Source of the DNA: JBEEJL01 sp043744215
GTDB taxonomy: Bacteria > Pseudomonadota > Gammaproteobacteria > Burkholderiales > JBEEJL01
Direction of reading: 5' to 3'
DNA: 64,000 nt
Assembly (NCBI GenBank): GCA_043744215.1
Contig: JAYTVC010000083.1
Location: forward strand, 62,001 to 126,000
Below the pieces are notes generated by a model. The model was not told the origin of the DNA. It made no database searches and saw only the letters and a program-made list of their open reading frames with translations. Each line of letters opens with the position of its first letter. The first letter of the stretch is position 1. A program made the translations under genes and the position numbers. Positions 1 through 8,851 of this stretch are shown piece after piece.

Positions 1-132
1 CAAACGGATGGCGCCCGCCTCTGGCTGCCGGCCTCGAAATGGATGGCCGCTCTCGCATCCGCGCTTGGTAAGCTCATCGTAATAATGATTAATTCTTCTG
101 GTAAGAAATATGGGCTCTGGGGCACTTATTAG
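1..132 (+). CDS. Possible 3' end of an unidentified gene
   Basis: A reading frame enters from the left edge and closes at a TAG at 130-132, giving 43 visible codons. I do not recognise the peptide, which contains a Trp-rich stretch near its start and a short hydrophobic run. It may be the tail of a real gene cut by the window edge, or chance. Confidence 0.2.
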   Translation, partial: QTDGARLWLPASKWMAALASALGKLIVIMINSSGKKYGLWGTY

Positions 133-612
133 GTTTTTCTCGTGAAATTGCTTAATATTGACGCTTTGCATATTTGCCTCTTGGTCAGTTTGAAATTTGT
201 TTGCCGACGTATGAACGCAGTCATTGATCAATCCTCGACCTTTTTGGCCAACGTCATCGACGCGCATTGCATGAGATTCCACCTTTGGCGAGGCACTACT
301 CATGAAATAGTTTAGGGTCTCAAATTGAGCGTGGCTGTATCACATATCGAAAAATAAAACACCTGTATAAACTACCAAGTTGTAAAAATTCTTGCAGCTG
401 TTACAAGTTACAGGTATGAAGATTTAGATGCCTTTGCAGAAACCATGACTATAGGCGCCGCGAGAATTTTTGTTGCAGGCAAGGAGGATTCGAAACCCAA
501 CCTCCAAGCTGCAAATAAAATTACTGACTGTGACAAAAGGCACAAAGAAATATATCGCTACGGTCGTACCATTGAGCAGCGTCGTTAAGGGAAGGCCGAG
601 AACAAAACGTCA
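133..612. other. Intergenic region before the LuxR-type gene
   Basis: About 480 bases without a convincing gene, AT-richer than the coding DNA around it. ACCTGTA at 361-367 and TACAGGT at 409-415 form an exact 7-base inverted repeat. The ends resemble those of lux boxes (ACCTGT...ACAGGT), but the 41-base spacer is too long for one classic 20-bp lux box. No luxI-like synthase lies here. Confidence 0.4.
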
Positions 613-1335
613 ATGAATGACCTCTATCTTTTTGAAGCACTGGGACACGCAGGAAGCAACGACGAGTTATATGCCAGTGCGACACGTGTTTCCCATGAAT
701 TGGGATTTAAGCACTTTATGCATGGCCTGCGTACGGCAACCTCACTCACTGCCCCCCCGCGCTTTACACTACAAGGCGATCCGCAGCAATGGCTTGCGCA
801 CTACAGCCAGAACGATTACCAACGCGTTGACCCGCTCATCACCCATTGCAAAAGCCGTGTGGTTCCGATCGCATGGAACGAAAAATTGTTCGCGAAACCA
901 GCGGCTGCGAAAATCTATGCGGCGGCCAGAGATTTTGGCCTGTCTGACGGCATAACTTTTCCTATCCATGGCCCCGGCGTTGAGGTGGCTATGCTTACAT
1001 TAATATTCCCCGAGAGAGAGGAAATGTCGGAGCGAGACTGGGCCAACCTGCTAGGCAAAGGCCAGCTGTTTGCCGCGTATCTGCATGAGGCATCGCAAAG
1101 ACTGCTGAACGAACAGAAGAAACCGTTTTTAGAAAACAAGCCCCTCACCGAAAGGGAAAAACAATGCCTGCTATGGGCAGCAGCGGGGAAAACCTCTTGG
1201 GAAATTTCACAGATTCTGCATATTACCGAACGCACGGTTGTGTTTCATATGGCCAATGCTGCTGAAAAAATGGGCGCGGTCAATCGCCGCCAGGCAGTGG
1301 CGAAGGCCATCATGCTCGGCCTCATCAACCCTTAA
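613..1335 (+). CDS. LuxR-family quorum-sensing regulator (solo)
   Basis: A 240-residue transcription factor with an N-terminal autoinducer-binding domain (about 15-165) and a C-terminal LuxR helix-turn-helix (about 178-236). The residues invariant in acyl-homoserine-lactone receptors are all present at matching spacing: W60, Y64, D73, P74, W88 and G113. This supports binding of an acyl-homoserine lactone or a close analogue. No LuxI synthase is in the window, so it is a solo here and may listen to signals made by neighbours or elsewhere in the genome. A hairpin follows it, ahead of a convergent EAL gene. Family assignment is firm; ligand and targets are unknown. Confidence 0.9.
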   Translation: MNDLYLFEALGHAGSNDELYASATRVSHELGFKHFMHGLRTATSLTAPPRFTLQGDPQQWLAHYSQNDYQRVDPLITHCKSRVVPIAWNEKLFAKPAAAKIYAAARDFGLSDGITFPIHGPGVEVAMLTLIFPEREEMSERDWANLLGKGQLFAAYLHEASQRLLNEQKKPFLENKPLTEREKQCLLWAAAGKTSWEISQILHITERTVVFHMANAAEKMGAVNRRQAVAKAIMLGLINP

Positions 1336-1342
1336 CCGCTTA

Positions 1343-1375
1343 TTCGGCGCTTGCCGAAAGATGCATTCTTTTTCT
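1343..1375. terminator. Hairpin between convergent genes
   Basis: TTCGGC (1343-1348), loop GCTT, then GCCGAA (1353-1358), with a T-rich stretch a few bases downstream on the plus strand. It sits just after the LuxR gene and may serve as its terminator. The T-run is not immediately adjacent, so the call is moderate. Confidence 0.45.
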
Positions 1376-1427
1376 TTTGTGTTGAAGAAGCCAGCATCCT
1401 AATCGTTTGCCGCAATGACGCTTATCC

Positions 1428-2216
1428 TTAATTAGCCAATTCTTCATAGGCTTCGCAGACTTCCAGCACTGATAGGGGCCTGCCGACATAATAGCCTTGC
1501 ACCACGTCCACATTTTGTTTTGCCAGCCAATCAAACTGTTCCGCGGTCTCGACGCCTTGCGCGATGACGTTGAGCTTCCTGCCATGTGCCGCTTCGACGA
1601 TATCGACAATAGCCTTTCTGCACGTTTCGTCCGAGGCAAGGTCGCGTACAAGCGCCTGGTCAATTTTTATCTTGTCAAAACCCCAGGCGGGCAACTCGTA
1701 GGTGCCCTGCCTATTACGGCCAACATTCTCTATAACTAGACTGACACCGTCGAGGCGCAACGATTGTATGCGGGCTTTCTGATCTTTGATCAACTGCATC
1801 GCGGTTTCCCAGCTTATTTCGATTTCCAGCTGGTCGGCGCGCAGCCCGGTTTCGCGCAATATGGCTTTGGCCTTGCTCGCAAAATCGCAGCCAGAAATTT
1901 CCTGCGCAGATAAATTGACCGCAACATGCAGTCGTATGTGGGACATTTCAGTCCACTGCACGGTTCGCTCGCAGGCTTTGCGCAACACCCATTCGCCGAG
2001 GGGCACGATGAGGCCGCTCTCCTGGGCGCTGGGAATAAAATAGCCGGGTGAAATCAACCCAAGCACCGGATGCTTCCAGCGCACCAGCGCTTCCGCACCC
2101 AGCACCAGACCAGAGCACACATCGATCTGCGGCTGAAAATGGAGCGTAAACTCGCGCTTGACCAATGCCTGGGCCAAGTCGAGTGCGGTGATCATAATAG
2201 GCAATGGTGCAGACAT
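1428..2216 (-). CDS. Stand-alone EAL-domain protein, catalytic residues degenerate
   Basis: A 262-residue protein that is essentially one EAL (cyclic-di-GMP phosphodiesterase) domain, without an attached sensor or GGDEF domain. Compared with active EAL enzymes such as RocR and TBD1263, E42 (of EAL), N101, E133, K184, E223 and Q240 are kept. The metal-binding DD pair is E163-N164, and the general-base Glu of the EGVE motif is Gln (Q220, AQGVET). The Glu after ExT/S is also replaced, by W137. These losses predict that it does not hydrolyse cyclic-di-GMP and may act as a binding or protein-interaction module. It converges with the LuxR gene. Family sure; lack of activity inferred. Confidence 0.9.
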   Translation of the reverse strand: MSAPLPIMITALDLAQALVKREFTLHFQPQIDVCSGLVLGAEALVRWKHPVLGLISPGYFIPSAQESGLIVPLGEWVLRKACERTVQWTEMSHIRLHVAVNLSAQEISGCDFASKAKAILRETGLRADQLEIEISWETAMQLIKDQKARIQSLRLDGVSLVIENVGRNRQGTYELPAWGFDKIKIDQALVRDLASDETCRKAIVDIVEAAHGRKLNVIAQGVETAEQFDWLAKQNVDVVQGYYVGRPLSVLEVCEAYEELAN

Positions 2217-2397
2217 ACTGGTTCCTCTCCCGTGTATTCTTGTTCGTAGCGACGCGGCATAATTGCCCTATGCTTTGATGCTATTTGACACGATACTGGC
2301 GCGTGGGGGAACTGCGACAAATTACAGGAATATCAAATAAAACCGGCACTTATGTGATTCAGTTCACCGTTGTGGCGCGAAAGTATATGCGCTGACG

Positions 2398-3234
2398 TCA
2401 GTTCATAACGCCGACGGGTGTCGCGTACGCATTGAGGGCAAGATCGGTTTCGTAGGTTTCGGCCGGGTAATGAAAGGCAATCGGGCCATCGGGTTGCGCG
2501 TTAACAAACTGCTGCACAAAGTGGTCGTGCGATGCCAATACGTCGGCTGTATCTCCCTCAGCGACGACGACACCGCCTGAAATAAAACAAACATAATCGG
2601 CAATTTTCAAAGACTCTGATACGTCGTAAGTCACCACGATGGATGTCACGCCCAGTGCGTCATTCAAGCGGCGGATAAGATTGGCAATCACCTTGAGGGA
2701 AATCGGATCAAGGCCGGCGAAGGGCTCATCGTAAATCGCTAGTGTAGGATCGAGCGCAATGGCGCGGGCCAGCGCCACACGGCGCGACATGCCGCCGGAC
2801 AGCTCGCCCGGCATCAATTGATGCGCGCCGCGCAAACCCACCGCTTCCAGCTTCATCAGCACCAAATCGCGGATGATCGACTCGGGCAAATCTGTGTGTT
2901 CACGCATGGGGAAGGCAATGTTGTCGAACACGGACATGTCGCTGAATAATCCGCCCGCCTGGAACATCATGCCCATTTTACGGCGCAGGCGATCCAGCGC
3001 TTTGGGGCCAAGTTTATGTACGACTTCCCCCAATACGGTTGCCTGACCGGATGAAGGCACGAGTTGTCCGCTTACCAGGCGCAGCAAAGTTGTTTTACCG
3101 CACCCGCTTGCGCCTAGAATCGCAGCTACTTTGCCGCGCTGAATATTGAGATTTATGCCATTGAGAATATTGCGCTCGCCGTAGGAAAAATGCAGGTCGC
3201 TGATTTCAACAATTGGGGTTGGCATCGTAGTCAT
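2398..3234 (-). CDS. mlaF: MlaF/Ttg2A-like ABC transporter ATPase, orphan
   Basis: A 278-residue ATPase closest in pattern to MlaF, which powers phospholipid transport between the inner and outer membranes with MlaE and MlaD. Seen: Walker A (GASGCGKT, 41-48), Q-loop (FQAGG, about 91), signature LSGGM (145-149) and Walker B ending in DE (169-170). The switch (H-loop) histidine is replaced by tyrosine (Y203, VVTYDV). The start at 3234 is preceded by AAGGAG; a longer upstream frame lacks such a site. No mlaE, mlaD, mlaC or mlaB adjoins it, unlike the usual operon. It is divergent from a stress-protein gene, and an FNR box lies between them. The Mla role is inferred from similarity. Confidence 0.75.
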   Translation of the reverse strand: MTTMPTPIVEISDLHFSYGERNILNGINLNIQRGKVAAILGASGCGKTTLLRLVSGQLVPSSGQATVLGEVVHKLGPKALDRLRRKMGMMFQAGGLFSDMSVFDNIAFPMREHTDLPESIIRDLVLMKLEAVGLRGAHQLMPGELSGGMSRRVALARAIALDPTLAIYDEPFAGLDPISLKVIANLIRRLNDALGVTSIVVTYDVSESLKIADYVCFISGGVVVAEGDTADVLASHDHFVQQFVNAQPDGPIAFHYPAETYETDLALNAYATPVGVMN

Positions 3235-3323
3235 GTTGTCAGCTCCTTTTCTCCGTTTCTCTTTTTCTCCGTGTCCCATTTTGCCGCAAAAGCCTTGCGA
3301 CACAAAGAATATCTATTGGTCGC

Positions 3324-3337
3324 TTGATCCAAGTCAA
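3324..3337. promoter_or_regulatory. FNR box (stress protein / mlaF intergenic)
   Basis: TTGATCCAAGTCAA, an exact TTGAYNNNNRTCAA match. Its centre is about 69 bases before the stress-protein start at 3400 and about 96 before the divergent mlaF start. The spacing suits activation of the stress-protein gene. Confidence 0.8.
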
Positions 3338-3399
3338 ATCATCCATTTGCGCCGACAATAAAATGGTCATGCAGTTACTTCATTTACGAGGAGACAATA

Positions 3400-3837
3400 A
3401 TGTTCAAGACAATCCTTATTCCAACCGACGGTTCAGATCTGTCGGAAAAAGCCATGAAGCAGGCCATGCAATTCGCCAAATCAGAAGGCGCAAAGGCCAT
3501 TGGTTTGCATGTCACAGAACCCTACCACGTGTTCGCCGTTGCCCCTGAAATGGTGACCGACACAAGGGAAATTTATGAGCGCGACTCGCAATTGGCTGCC
3601 GCCCGGTGCCTGGCTAAAGTGGAAGATATGGCCCGCACTGTCGGCGTGAGCTGCGAATGCATCAATGAAAAACATGAGCACCCGTATGAGGCGATCATCA
3701 AAACGGCAAAATCAAAAGGGTGCGACCTGATCGCTATGGCTTCCCACGGGCGGCGCGGATTGCAGGGCTTGCTGTTAGGCAGCCAAACCAATCTGGTGCT
3801 GACCCATTCGACCATACCGGTGTTGGTGTTCCGCTAA
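3400..3837 (+). CDS. Universal stress protein (UspA family)
   Basis: A single-domain, 145-residue Usp protein. The N-terminus (ILIPTDGSDLS) carries the family's first strand and acidic residue. The C-terminal region has a near-complete ATP-binding signature (A-S-H-G, nine residues, then G-S, about residues 116-131), suggesting an ATP-binding Usp. The family supports survival under starvation, low oxygen and energy stress in the cytoplasm, often by undefined means. The start follows GAGGAG at good spacing. An FNR box lies upstream. A paralogue with the same end motif is at 5218-5661 on the other strand. Confidence 0.93.
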   Translation: MFKTILIPTDGSDLSEKAMKQAMQFAKSEGAKAIGLHVTEPYHVFAVAPEMVTDTREIYERDSQLAAARCLAKVEDMARTVGVSCECINEKHEHPYEAIIKTAKSKGCDLIAMASHGRRGLQGLLLGSQTNLVLTHSTIPVLVFR

Positions 3838-4011
3838 AGCCGAAGCCCATCAAAGTTCCATGGCCGGCGGTATTTCAGTACCGATCATTTATTTCGACAG
3901 CTAGGTTTGGCTTGGTCGCCATGTTGCCCGTAGCCATGGGAACTCCTAAACATTTCTTCAGGGCGATTTAGAACCCGCAAGTTTGCTCCATTGCGAATGC
4001 ATACAAAACAT

Positions 4012-5034
4012 TCAAAGCAATTTTTCCATTGCGCTGTCGTATTCGCCATTCCGGGCAAGCCCGTTCAAACGGCAGCGCTTGGACAACGCCCGCTGCGCTG
4101 CGGACACATTCACTTCCTCCCCTTTCCAAGCCGTCAATACGGGCGCCTGCAACGCGCGCCCGTACGAAAAACTCACTTGCCACGGGTGCGAGCCCATCGC
4201 GTTCATGGCATTGAGATGTTCAGTAGCGATTTCGGCGCTTTGTCCGCCAGAGAGAAAAATAATGCCTGGCACAGCACCTGGCACATAGCGCGTCAGGCAA
4301 CGCATGGTCGCTTCGGCCACTTGTTGCACGCTCGCCTGTTGCGGACACTTCATTCCTGCAATAACCATATTCGGCTTAAGCAGCATGCCTTCGAAGGCGA
4401 CACGATGGGCGTCGAGTTCGCCGAATACCGCCTGCAGCACTTGCGCTGTCACCACTTCGCAGCGTTCAATAGTATGCGTGCCATCCATCAGCACTTCCGG
4501 TTCGACAATCGGTACCAGATCCGCTTCTTGACACAGCGCGGCGTAGCGCGCCAGCGCGTGAGCGTTGGCGCGGATGCCAAAAGCCGTTGGAAGGTCGCGC
4601 TCGTCGATTTCGATTACGGCGCGCCATTTGGCAAACTTCGCGCCCAACTGTTTGTATTCGGCCAGGCGCTCACGCAAACGATCCAGGCCCAAGGTGATTT
4701 TTTCGCCGGGGAATTGCGCCAGTGCCTTTGCGCCCTCATCCACCTTGATGCCTGGAATGATGCCGTGGCCGGATAACAGTTTGGCAAAGGGCGTTCCGTC
4801 GCGGGCGCTCTGGCGCAGGGTTTCGTCATACAGAATCACGCCGCCCAAATATTTTTCGATGTCGGCGGCGGTGAACAATAGCTCGCGATAACGGCGACGA
4901 CTTGCTTCGGTCGATTCCAGTTTGATCGCATCAAACCGTTTTTTAATCGTGGGGCCGCTTTCGTCCGCCGCCAGCACGCCTTTTTGTTTGGCAACGATAG
5001 CCTTCGCTACTGCGTTCAGTTCGCCGATGTTCAA
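4012..5034 (-). CDS. Class I fructose-bisphosphate aldolase
   Basis: A 340-residue class I aldolase, which cleaves fructose-1,6-bisphosphate to dihydroxyacetone phosphate and glyceraldehyde-3-phosphate through a lysine Schiff base, without metal. Diagnostic stretches are the N-terminal GVLAADES, GVILYDETLRQ, VPIVEPEVLMDG and the Schiff-base segment LLKPNM. Length matches the animal/plant-type family rather than the metal-dependent class II enzymes usual in proteobacteria. An FNR box lies upstream at 5168, suggesting glycolytic flux is boosted when oxygen falls. It sits between the two stress-protein genes. Function is confident; low-oxygen induction is inferred. Confidence 0.95.
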   Translation of the reverse strand: MNIGELNAVAKAIVAKQKGVLAADESGPTIKKRFDAIKLESTEASRRRYRELLFTAADIEKYLGGVILYDETLRQSARDGTPFAKLLSGHGIIPGIKVDEGAKALAQFPGEKITLGLDRLRERLAEYKQLGAKFAKWRAVIEIDERDLPTAFGIRANAHALARYAALCQEADLVPIVEPEVLMDGTHTIERCEVVTAQVLQAVFGELDAHRVAFEGMLLKPNMVIAGMKCPQQASVQQVAEATMRCLTRYVPGAVPGIIFLSGGQSAEIATEHLNAMNAMGSHPWQVSFSYGRALQAPVLTAWKGEEVNVSAAQRALSKRCRLNGLARNGEYDSAMEKLL

Positions 5035-5167
5035 AGCATGACTCCCGCGAAATCAAAACTTCATCCCGAGCCCGATGGAAAAGGCCATGGGTTAAGATCG
5101 CATAATGAAATGTTGGTGAATTATTGACGCTCCTGATTGCACCTTATACGCCTGCACCACTATTTTT

Positions 5168-5181
5168 TTGATCTGTATCAA
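5168..5181. promoter_or_regulatory. FNR box upstream of the aldolase
   Basis: TTGATCTGTATCAA, a perfect palindromic FNR/Anr site in the gap between the aldolase start (5034) and the end of the next stress-protein gene (5218). Both genes are on the minus strand, so the box belongs to the aldolase. Its centre is about 140 bases from the start codon, implying a long leader. Confidence 0.8.
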
Positions 5182-5217
5182 ACAACTGCGGGGCGTTGTT
5201 CTTTTGCGACACGATTA

Positions 5218-5661
5218 TCAGCGGTAAATCAGCACTGGAATATTGCTGTGGGTTAATACCTTGTTGGTCTCGCTTCCCAATAGCATCGCAGATAATCCGC
5301 GTCGCCCATGGGACGCCATGAAGATGAGGTCACAGCCCTTTTCAGTGGCGGTCTTGATGATGCTGTCGTAGGGCTGCGGACTTTCCACATACGATGTGGT
5401 GCATTCCACGCCGGCATTTCTTGCGCTGGCTTCAATGTACCCAAGAAGCGCCTTGGCCCGCGTCACTTCCTGCTCGCGAAATTCTTGAATGGAAAGCGGC
5501 ATGACCGGCACCGCATCGCCATAAACAATCAACGGATAGGTTTCGGTCGCATAAAAACCGTGTATTTTCGCATTGAGTGATTTTGCCAGCGCAATGGCAC
5601 CGGAGATGGCTTTACGCGATAACTCTGAGCCATCGCTGGGTACCAGAATATGTTTAAACAT
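5218..5661 (-). CDS. Universal stress protein (UspA family)
   Basis: A 147-residue Usp paralogue of the protein at 3400-3837, with the same start (ILVPSDGSELS) and the same ATP-binding tail (A-S-H-G, nine residues, G-S). The start at 5661 is preceded by AAGGAG. A 42-codon upstream extension of the frame runs through the promoter, including the FNR box, and is rejected. A probable energy- or oxygen-stress protein of the cytoplasm. It is divergent from the sensor kinase gene at 5906. Confidence 0.92.
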   Translation of the reverse strand: MFKHILVPSDGSELSRKAISGAIALAKSLNAKIHGFYATETYPLIVYGDAVPVMPLSIQEFREQEVTRAKALLGYIEASARNAGVECTTSYVESPQPYDSIIKTATEKGCDLIFMASHGRRGLSAMLLGSETNKVLTHSNIPVLIYR

Positions 5662-5724
5662 GTTCGACTCCTTGAGTTTGTTATGAGTGCTTTTGCAGTC
5701 TGGATCTGACCTGCGAGCGGCGCA

Positions 5725-5738
5725 TTGACTTGGGTCAA
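5725..5738. promoter_or_regulatory. FNR box upstream of the second stress protein
   Basis: TTGACTTGGGTCAA, matching TTGAYNNNNRTCAA. Its centre is about 70 bases before the start at 5661, the same spacing as at the first stress-protein gene (69) and the phasin gene (70). Confidence 0.8.
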
Positions 5739-5866
5739 TATCCATCGGGATTTTAAATTGCGCTATGATTAGACGGTGTTTACCCATTATTTTTCAGCTT
5801 TGCATGTTGGATAGTTGAACGCGCAACATTCAAACACCATTGAATGCCATCTTATCGAAAATAATA

Positions 5867-5894
5867 TAACTAATTGATTATTATCAGTATTTTT
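5867..5894 (+). promoter_or_regulatory. AT-rich element with IHF-like core (copy A)
   Basis: The core TAACTAATTGATT (5867-5879) is, on the other strand, a perfect WATCARNNNNTTR match. It is followed by TATTATCAG and TATTTTT. It ends 26 bases before the kinase start codon. Seven related copies occur in the window (see findings). Confidence 0.5.
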
Positions 5895-5905
5895 AACAAT
5901 CCACC

Positions 5906-8071
5906 ATGCCGCAACAAGCATCATCCGGTCCGTTTCTGACGGCCCTAAAAAAAATATTAGCGCTAGCACGCAAGGCTCCGCCTTTGCTGGTTTTATCCCT
6001 GGCATTGCTTGCCACACTGCTGGCCTGGCAAGTTACCCGCGTGGAAAACGAGCGCAAAGCGAGCACCGTATTTGTGTTGCGCACCGAACAGCTCGCGACC
6101 GAAATTAACCGCCGGTTATTAACCTACGAACAGATTTTGCGTGGCGCTGAGGGATTGTTCGCGGTCCACGATTCAGTCACACGAACGGTGTGGCGCGATT
6201 ATGTCGCGCTCTTGCGTTTGAACGAAACCATGCCGGGCATTCAGGGTCTCGGATTTGCCAAAGCCGTTCAACCCCATGAGCGTGCTGCGCATATCAGCGA
6301 GGTGCGCGCGGAAGGCTTCCCCGATTACGATATTCGCCCGAACGGCACGCGGGCGACGTACACCAGCATTGTTTATCTGGAGCCGTTCAGCGAACGCAAT
6401 CTGCGCGCCTTCGGCTACGACATGTTCTCGGAGCCGGTGCGGCGCGCGGCCATGGAGCAGGCCCGCGATACCGCCAGTGTACGGGTATCGGGCAAAGTAA
6501 AACTGGTGCAGGAAGCCGACGACAAACCGCAGGCGGGATTTATCATGTATGCGCCGGTCTACCGTAGCGGCAAGGCACCGGCCACGCTTGAAGGACGTCG
6601 CAACGCGCTGATCGGTTATGTCTATGCGCCGTTTCGCGCCGAAGACTTCATGCAAGGCTTACTCGACCACCCCATGCGCGAGATTAACCTGGAAATTTTC
6701 GACGGTGAAACAACTGACGCCAACTCGTTGCTATACAACAGCGACGGCAAACGGGATGCGGGCCCAAACATGGATCCAGCATTCACTCGCACCAGCGTGC
6801 TTAATGTTAACGGCAGCTCTTGGACTTTGCATTTCATTGCCGCCAGGGAATTCAAGTCTATGTACGGCAGCGTGCTAGCCAATTTTGTATTGGGTGCCGG
6901 AACACTGATGAGCCTATTGTTGTTCGGCATGGCAAGAGGTGTAACCAAGCGGCACGCAGCAGCTGAAGCGCGCGCGGAGGATATGACCCGCGCCCTGAGC
7001 AGCAGTGCGGCGCGCATGGGTGGCATTATCCATGCGTCAATGGAAGCCATTGTCAGCGTAGACGAAAACCAGCACATTGTGATATTTAACCCCGCCGCGG
7101 AAACCATGTTTCGTTGCAAGGCGGAAGACACCATCGGCTCGCCGCTTTCACGCTTCATCCCGGAACGTTTCCGCGACACCCACCACCGGCATGTGGAGCG
7201 TTTCGGCATCACCGGCACCAGCGACCGGCAAATGGGCAAGCAGCGCGACCTCTACGGCTTGCGTGCCAACGGCGAAGAATTTCCCATCGAAGCCTCAATC
7301 TCGCAAATAACGGAAAACGGCCGCAAGCTGTATACCGTGATGTTGCGCGACATCACGCGGCGCAAGCAAGACGAAGCGGCGCTGGATGAATCGCGCCTGC
7401 AGTTGCGTGAGCTGGCGGCCAGCGTGCAAAACGCGCGTGAAGAAGAAAAAAACCACATCGCGCGCGAACTGCATGATGATCTCGGGCAATCGCTCACCGC
7501 ATTGAAAATGGATTTGTCCCTGCTGGCCAACAAGCTGCCGGCAACCGACAGATTTTCGGCCGACAAGATCAAGTCCATGCGCGGCCTCATCGATGACACC
7601 GTGACATCGGTGCGCCGCATCGCGTCCGATTTGCGCCCCGTGATGCTTGACGACCTCGGCTTGATGCCGGCGATTGATTGGTTGACCCATGACTTTTCCC
7701 AGCGCACCGGCATCAACGTGAAACTGAATATTGCCAATCACAATATTCGTCTCGACAAGGATGCGGAAACCGCTTTGTACCGCGCCATTCAGGAAGCGCT
7801 GACCAATGTCGCGCGCCACGCCAAGGCGATGCAGATCACCATCAGCATGGCGCACAGTAACCAGGGTTTCACAGTAAAAATATGCGACGACGGCACCGGC
7901 ATTTCAGTGGAAGACCAGCGCAAGCGTAAATCGCTGGGCCTGCTGGGTATGCGCGAACGGGTGCAGATACTCGGCGGCCAAATGAACGTCAGCGGCGCAC
8001 CGGGTGAGGGAACCGCCATCGAAATTATCCTGCCCGTATCGGTCATCCAAAAAACAGCGGAGAATGAATAA
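5906..8071 (+). CDS. Sensor histidine kinase, CHASE-PAS-HisKA_3
   Basis: A 721-residue membrane kinase. In order: a transmembrane helix (about 25-47), an extracytoplasmic CHASE domain (about 75-300), a second helix (about 320-342), a PAS domain (about 370-485), a HisKA_3 dimerisation/phosphoacceptor segment with H523 (ARELHDDLGQ), and an HATPase domain (N-box EALTNVARHAKA, then G-rich loops). CHASE domains sense small extracellular molecules; the ligand here is unknown. The NarL-type regulator gene follows directly, so they form a two-component pair. An IHF-like AT-rich element sits just upstream of the start. It has no FNR box of its own. Confidence 0.93.
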   Translation: MPQQASSGPFLTALKKILALARKAPPLLVLSLALLATLLAWQVTRVENERKASTVFVLRTEQLATEINRRLLTYEQILRGAEGLFAVHDSVTRTVWRDYVALLRLNETMPGIQGLGFAKAVQPHERAAHISEVRAEGFPDYDIRPNGTRATYTSIVYLEPFSERNLRAFGYDMFSEPVRRAAMEQARDTASVRVSGKVKLVQEADDKPQAGFIMYAPVYRSGKAPATLEGRRNALIGYVYAPFRAEDFMQGLLDHPMREINLEIFDGETTDANSLLYNSDGKRDAGPNMDPAFTRTSVLNVNGSSWTLHFIAAREFKSMYGSVLANFVLGAGTLMSLLLFGMARGVTKRHAAAEARAEDMTRALSSSAARMGGIIHASMEAIVSVDENQHIVIFNPAAETMFRCKAEDTIGSPLSRFIPERFRDTHHRHVERFGITGTSDRQMGKQRDLYGLRANGEEFPIEASISQITENGRKLYTVMLRDITRRKQDEAALDESRLQLRELAASVQNAREEEKNHIARELHDDLGQSLTALKMDLSLLANKLPATDRFSADKIKSMRGLIDDTVTSVRRIASDLRPVMLDDLGLMPAIDWLTHDFSQRTGINVKLNIANHNIRLDKDAETALYRAIQEALTNVARHAKAMQITISMAHSNQGFTVKICDDGTGISVEDQRKRKSLGLLGMRERVQILGGQMNVSGAPGEGTAIEIILPVSVIQKTAENE

Positions 8072-8072
8072 C

Positions 8073-8729
8073 ATGATTACTGTCCTCATTGCCGACGACC
8101 ACGCCATTGTGCGCCAGGGCCTGAAACAAGTCATTGCCGAGGCAAGCGACATGACGGTGGGCGGCGAAGCCACCAACGGCTTCGAAGTATTGGAGCAGAT
8201 ACGCAATAAGATCTATGACATGGCCGTGCTCGACATGTCGATGCCAGGCCGCAGCGGCATTGAACTCATTAAACTGGTCAAGGCAGAAAAACCCAAGCTG
8301 CCGATTCTGGTGCTCACCATGCATAGCGAAGACCAATATGCGGTGCGCGCACTGCGCGCCGGCGCGGCCGGTTACTTGACCAAAGAAAGTGCGCCGGAAC
8401 AATTGGTGAACGCCATTCGCAAAGTGGCGGCGGGCGGCGTGTATGTGAGTCAGTCGGTCGCAGAAAAACTGGCGCATGACATCATGCCGCAATCCGGCGA
8501 AACCTTGCCGCATAAGCAGTTGTCCGACCGCGAGTTTGAAGTCTTCCAGATGATCGCGGCGGGAAGCACCGTGGGCGATATCGCCGAAAAATTGTCCCTC
8601 AGCGTGAAAACCATCAGCACCCACAAGACGCGCATTCTGCAAAAAATGGATTTAGCGAGCCAGGCCGATCTCATTCGCTACGCCATCAAACATGATCTGA
8701 CAGACGAATCAAACTCCCCTGCTCCCTGA
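8073..8729 (+). CDS. NarL/FixJ-family response regulator
   Basis: A 218-residue regulator. The receiver domain (1-120) has the acidic pair D8-D9, phosphoacceptor D54 (AVLDMSMPG), T82 and the K104 region (LTKES). The C-terminal LuxR-type helix-turn-helix (about 150-212) includes LSDREFEVFQMIAAG. The start at 8073 has GGAG ten bases upstream; an in-frame ATG at 8064 overlaps the kinase gene but sits too close to that site. It is probably phosphorylated by the kinase encoded immediately upstream. By family analogy it may control nitrogen-oxide or stress genes; targets are unproven. Confidence 0.93.
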   Translation: MITVLIADDHAIVRQGLKQVIAEASDMTVGGEATNGFEVLEQIRNKIYDMAVLDMSMPGRSGIELIKLVKAEKPKLPILVLTMHSEDQYAVRALRAGAAGYLTKESAPEQLVNAIRKVAAGGVYVSQSVAEKLAHDIMPQSGETLPHKQLSDREFEVFQMIAAGSTVGDIAEKLSLSVKTISTHKTRILQKMDLASQADLIRYAIKHDLTDESNSPAP

Positions 8730-8851
8730 TGGCCCGTCTGACAGACTCGGTATTGTTTGATCTGGCACAAATCCGAACCAAACAGCTTCGATAATAATTG
8801 TCCAATGCGTGAATGTTGCTTGTTGCACGCAGCCAATTCAAGGAGTTCATC

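Noticed and set aside
225..232. TTGATCAA-type palindromes without a four-base spacer (also near 1787)
   Set aside because: FNR sites need TTGAT-N4-ATCAA; these lack the spacer and one is inside a gene.
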